A stretch of 13,493 bases of DNA from Candidatus Latescibacterota bacterium (GTDB lineage Bacteria; Latescibacterota; UBA2968), in the NCBI GenBank assembly GCA_018650745.1, contig JABIFK010000026.1:1-13493 (forward strand). Reading direction: 5' to 3'. The notes beneath the pieces are model-generated. The model was not told the DNA's origin, did no database searches, and saw only the letters and a list, made by a program, of their open reading frames with translations. Shown in pieces: positions 13,295 through 13,493 of this stretch. Numbering within the stretch: position 1 is the first letter of the stretch; every line of letters begins with the position of its first letter. Position numbers and translations under genes: made by a program.

Positions 13295-13493
13295 ATCAAC
13301 CTCCAAAATAAACCGTGCCATTCACAATCGAGACCACGCATTCAACACTGCTTTGAAAAATAGAGTATCGGGAAAAAAAAGAAAGGCTTAACTATTGGTC
13401 AAAAGGATGCATCATGGGTGTGTCAAATGAAATGTGTAAATGATCATTGAATATTATGTGAGTGGTACTCGATCTCCGAACATAATGACAAAC

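Overview
The window is a stretch of bacterial chromosome with compact, mostly minus-strand genes and conventional sigma70-like promoters (three good matches, all with 17-bp spacers). The lineage cannot be fixed from 13.5 kb. A large membrane protein of the DUF6785/DUF6784 type, which I associate with Planctomycetes, Poribacteria, Latescibacteria and similar environmental lineages, together with lipoprotein and HrcA-type heat-shock genes, suggests an environmental, uncultured-type bacterium. That taxonomic reading is a low-confidence inference.

Left part (1-6430) is a heat-shock region read leftward: hrcA, grpE, dnaJ, a small lipoprotein, a roughly 650-residue polytopic membrane protein, then a terminator and prmA (ribosomal protein L11 methyltransferase, cut by the window edge) with its own promoter. 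The order hrcA-grpE-dnaJ-...-prmA matches the widespread hrcA-grpE-dnaK-dnaJ-prmA cluster, but dnaK is absent and two unrelated envelope genes sit between dnaJ and prmA. The hrcA promoter has no CIRCE box. Instead an 18-bp palindrome lies over its -10 element.

Middle part (about 6390-10810) is an accessory island, again all minus strand. It holds a decayed, frameshifted stretch resembling the C-terminus of a serine recombinase, directly upstream of hrcA and containing the hrcA promoter. Next come a DUF697/YcjF-like membrane protein overlapping a DraG-type ADP-ribosylglycohydrolase, a 16-bp perfect hairpin, a 95-codon orphan gene, a frameshifted mini-gene, a small HAD phosphatase-fold protein of the type linked to RNA-repair proteins, and a complete BrnT/BrnA toxin-antitoxin operon with terminator and a candidate operator. 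The mixture of a toxin-antitoxin pair, an ADP-ribose enzyme, orphan and broken genes and a recombinase scar is what one expects of a mobile or defence-type insertion beside housekeeping genes. I cannot show that these genes form one system.

Right part (10810-13493) begins with about 650 bases without a convincing gene, followed by a plus-strand monoacylglycerol-lipase-like alpha/beta hydrolase and, convergent to it, an EamA-type drug/metabolite transporter. No tRNA, rRNA or CRISPR array was seen.

The best candidates for something undescribed are the non-CIRCE operator of hrcA, the overlapping ADP-ribosylglycohydrolase/DUF697 pair, and the HAD / mini-gene / orphan operon.
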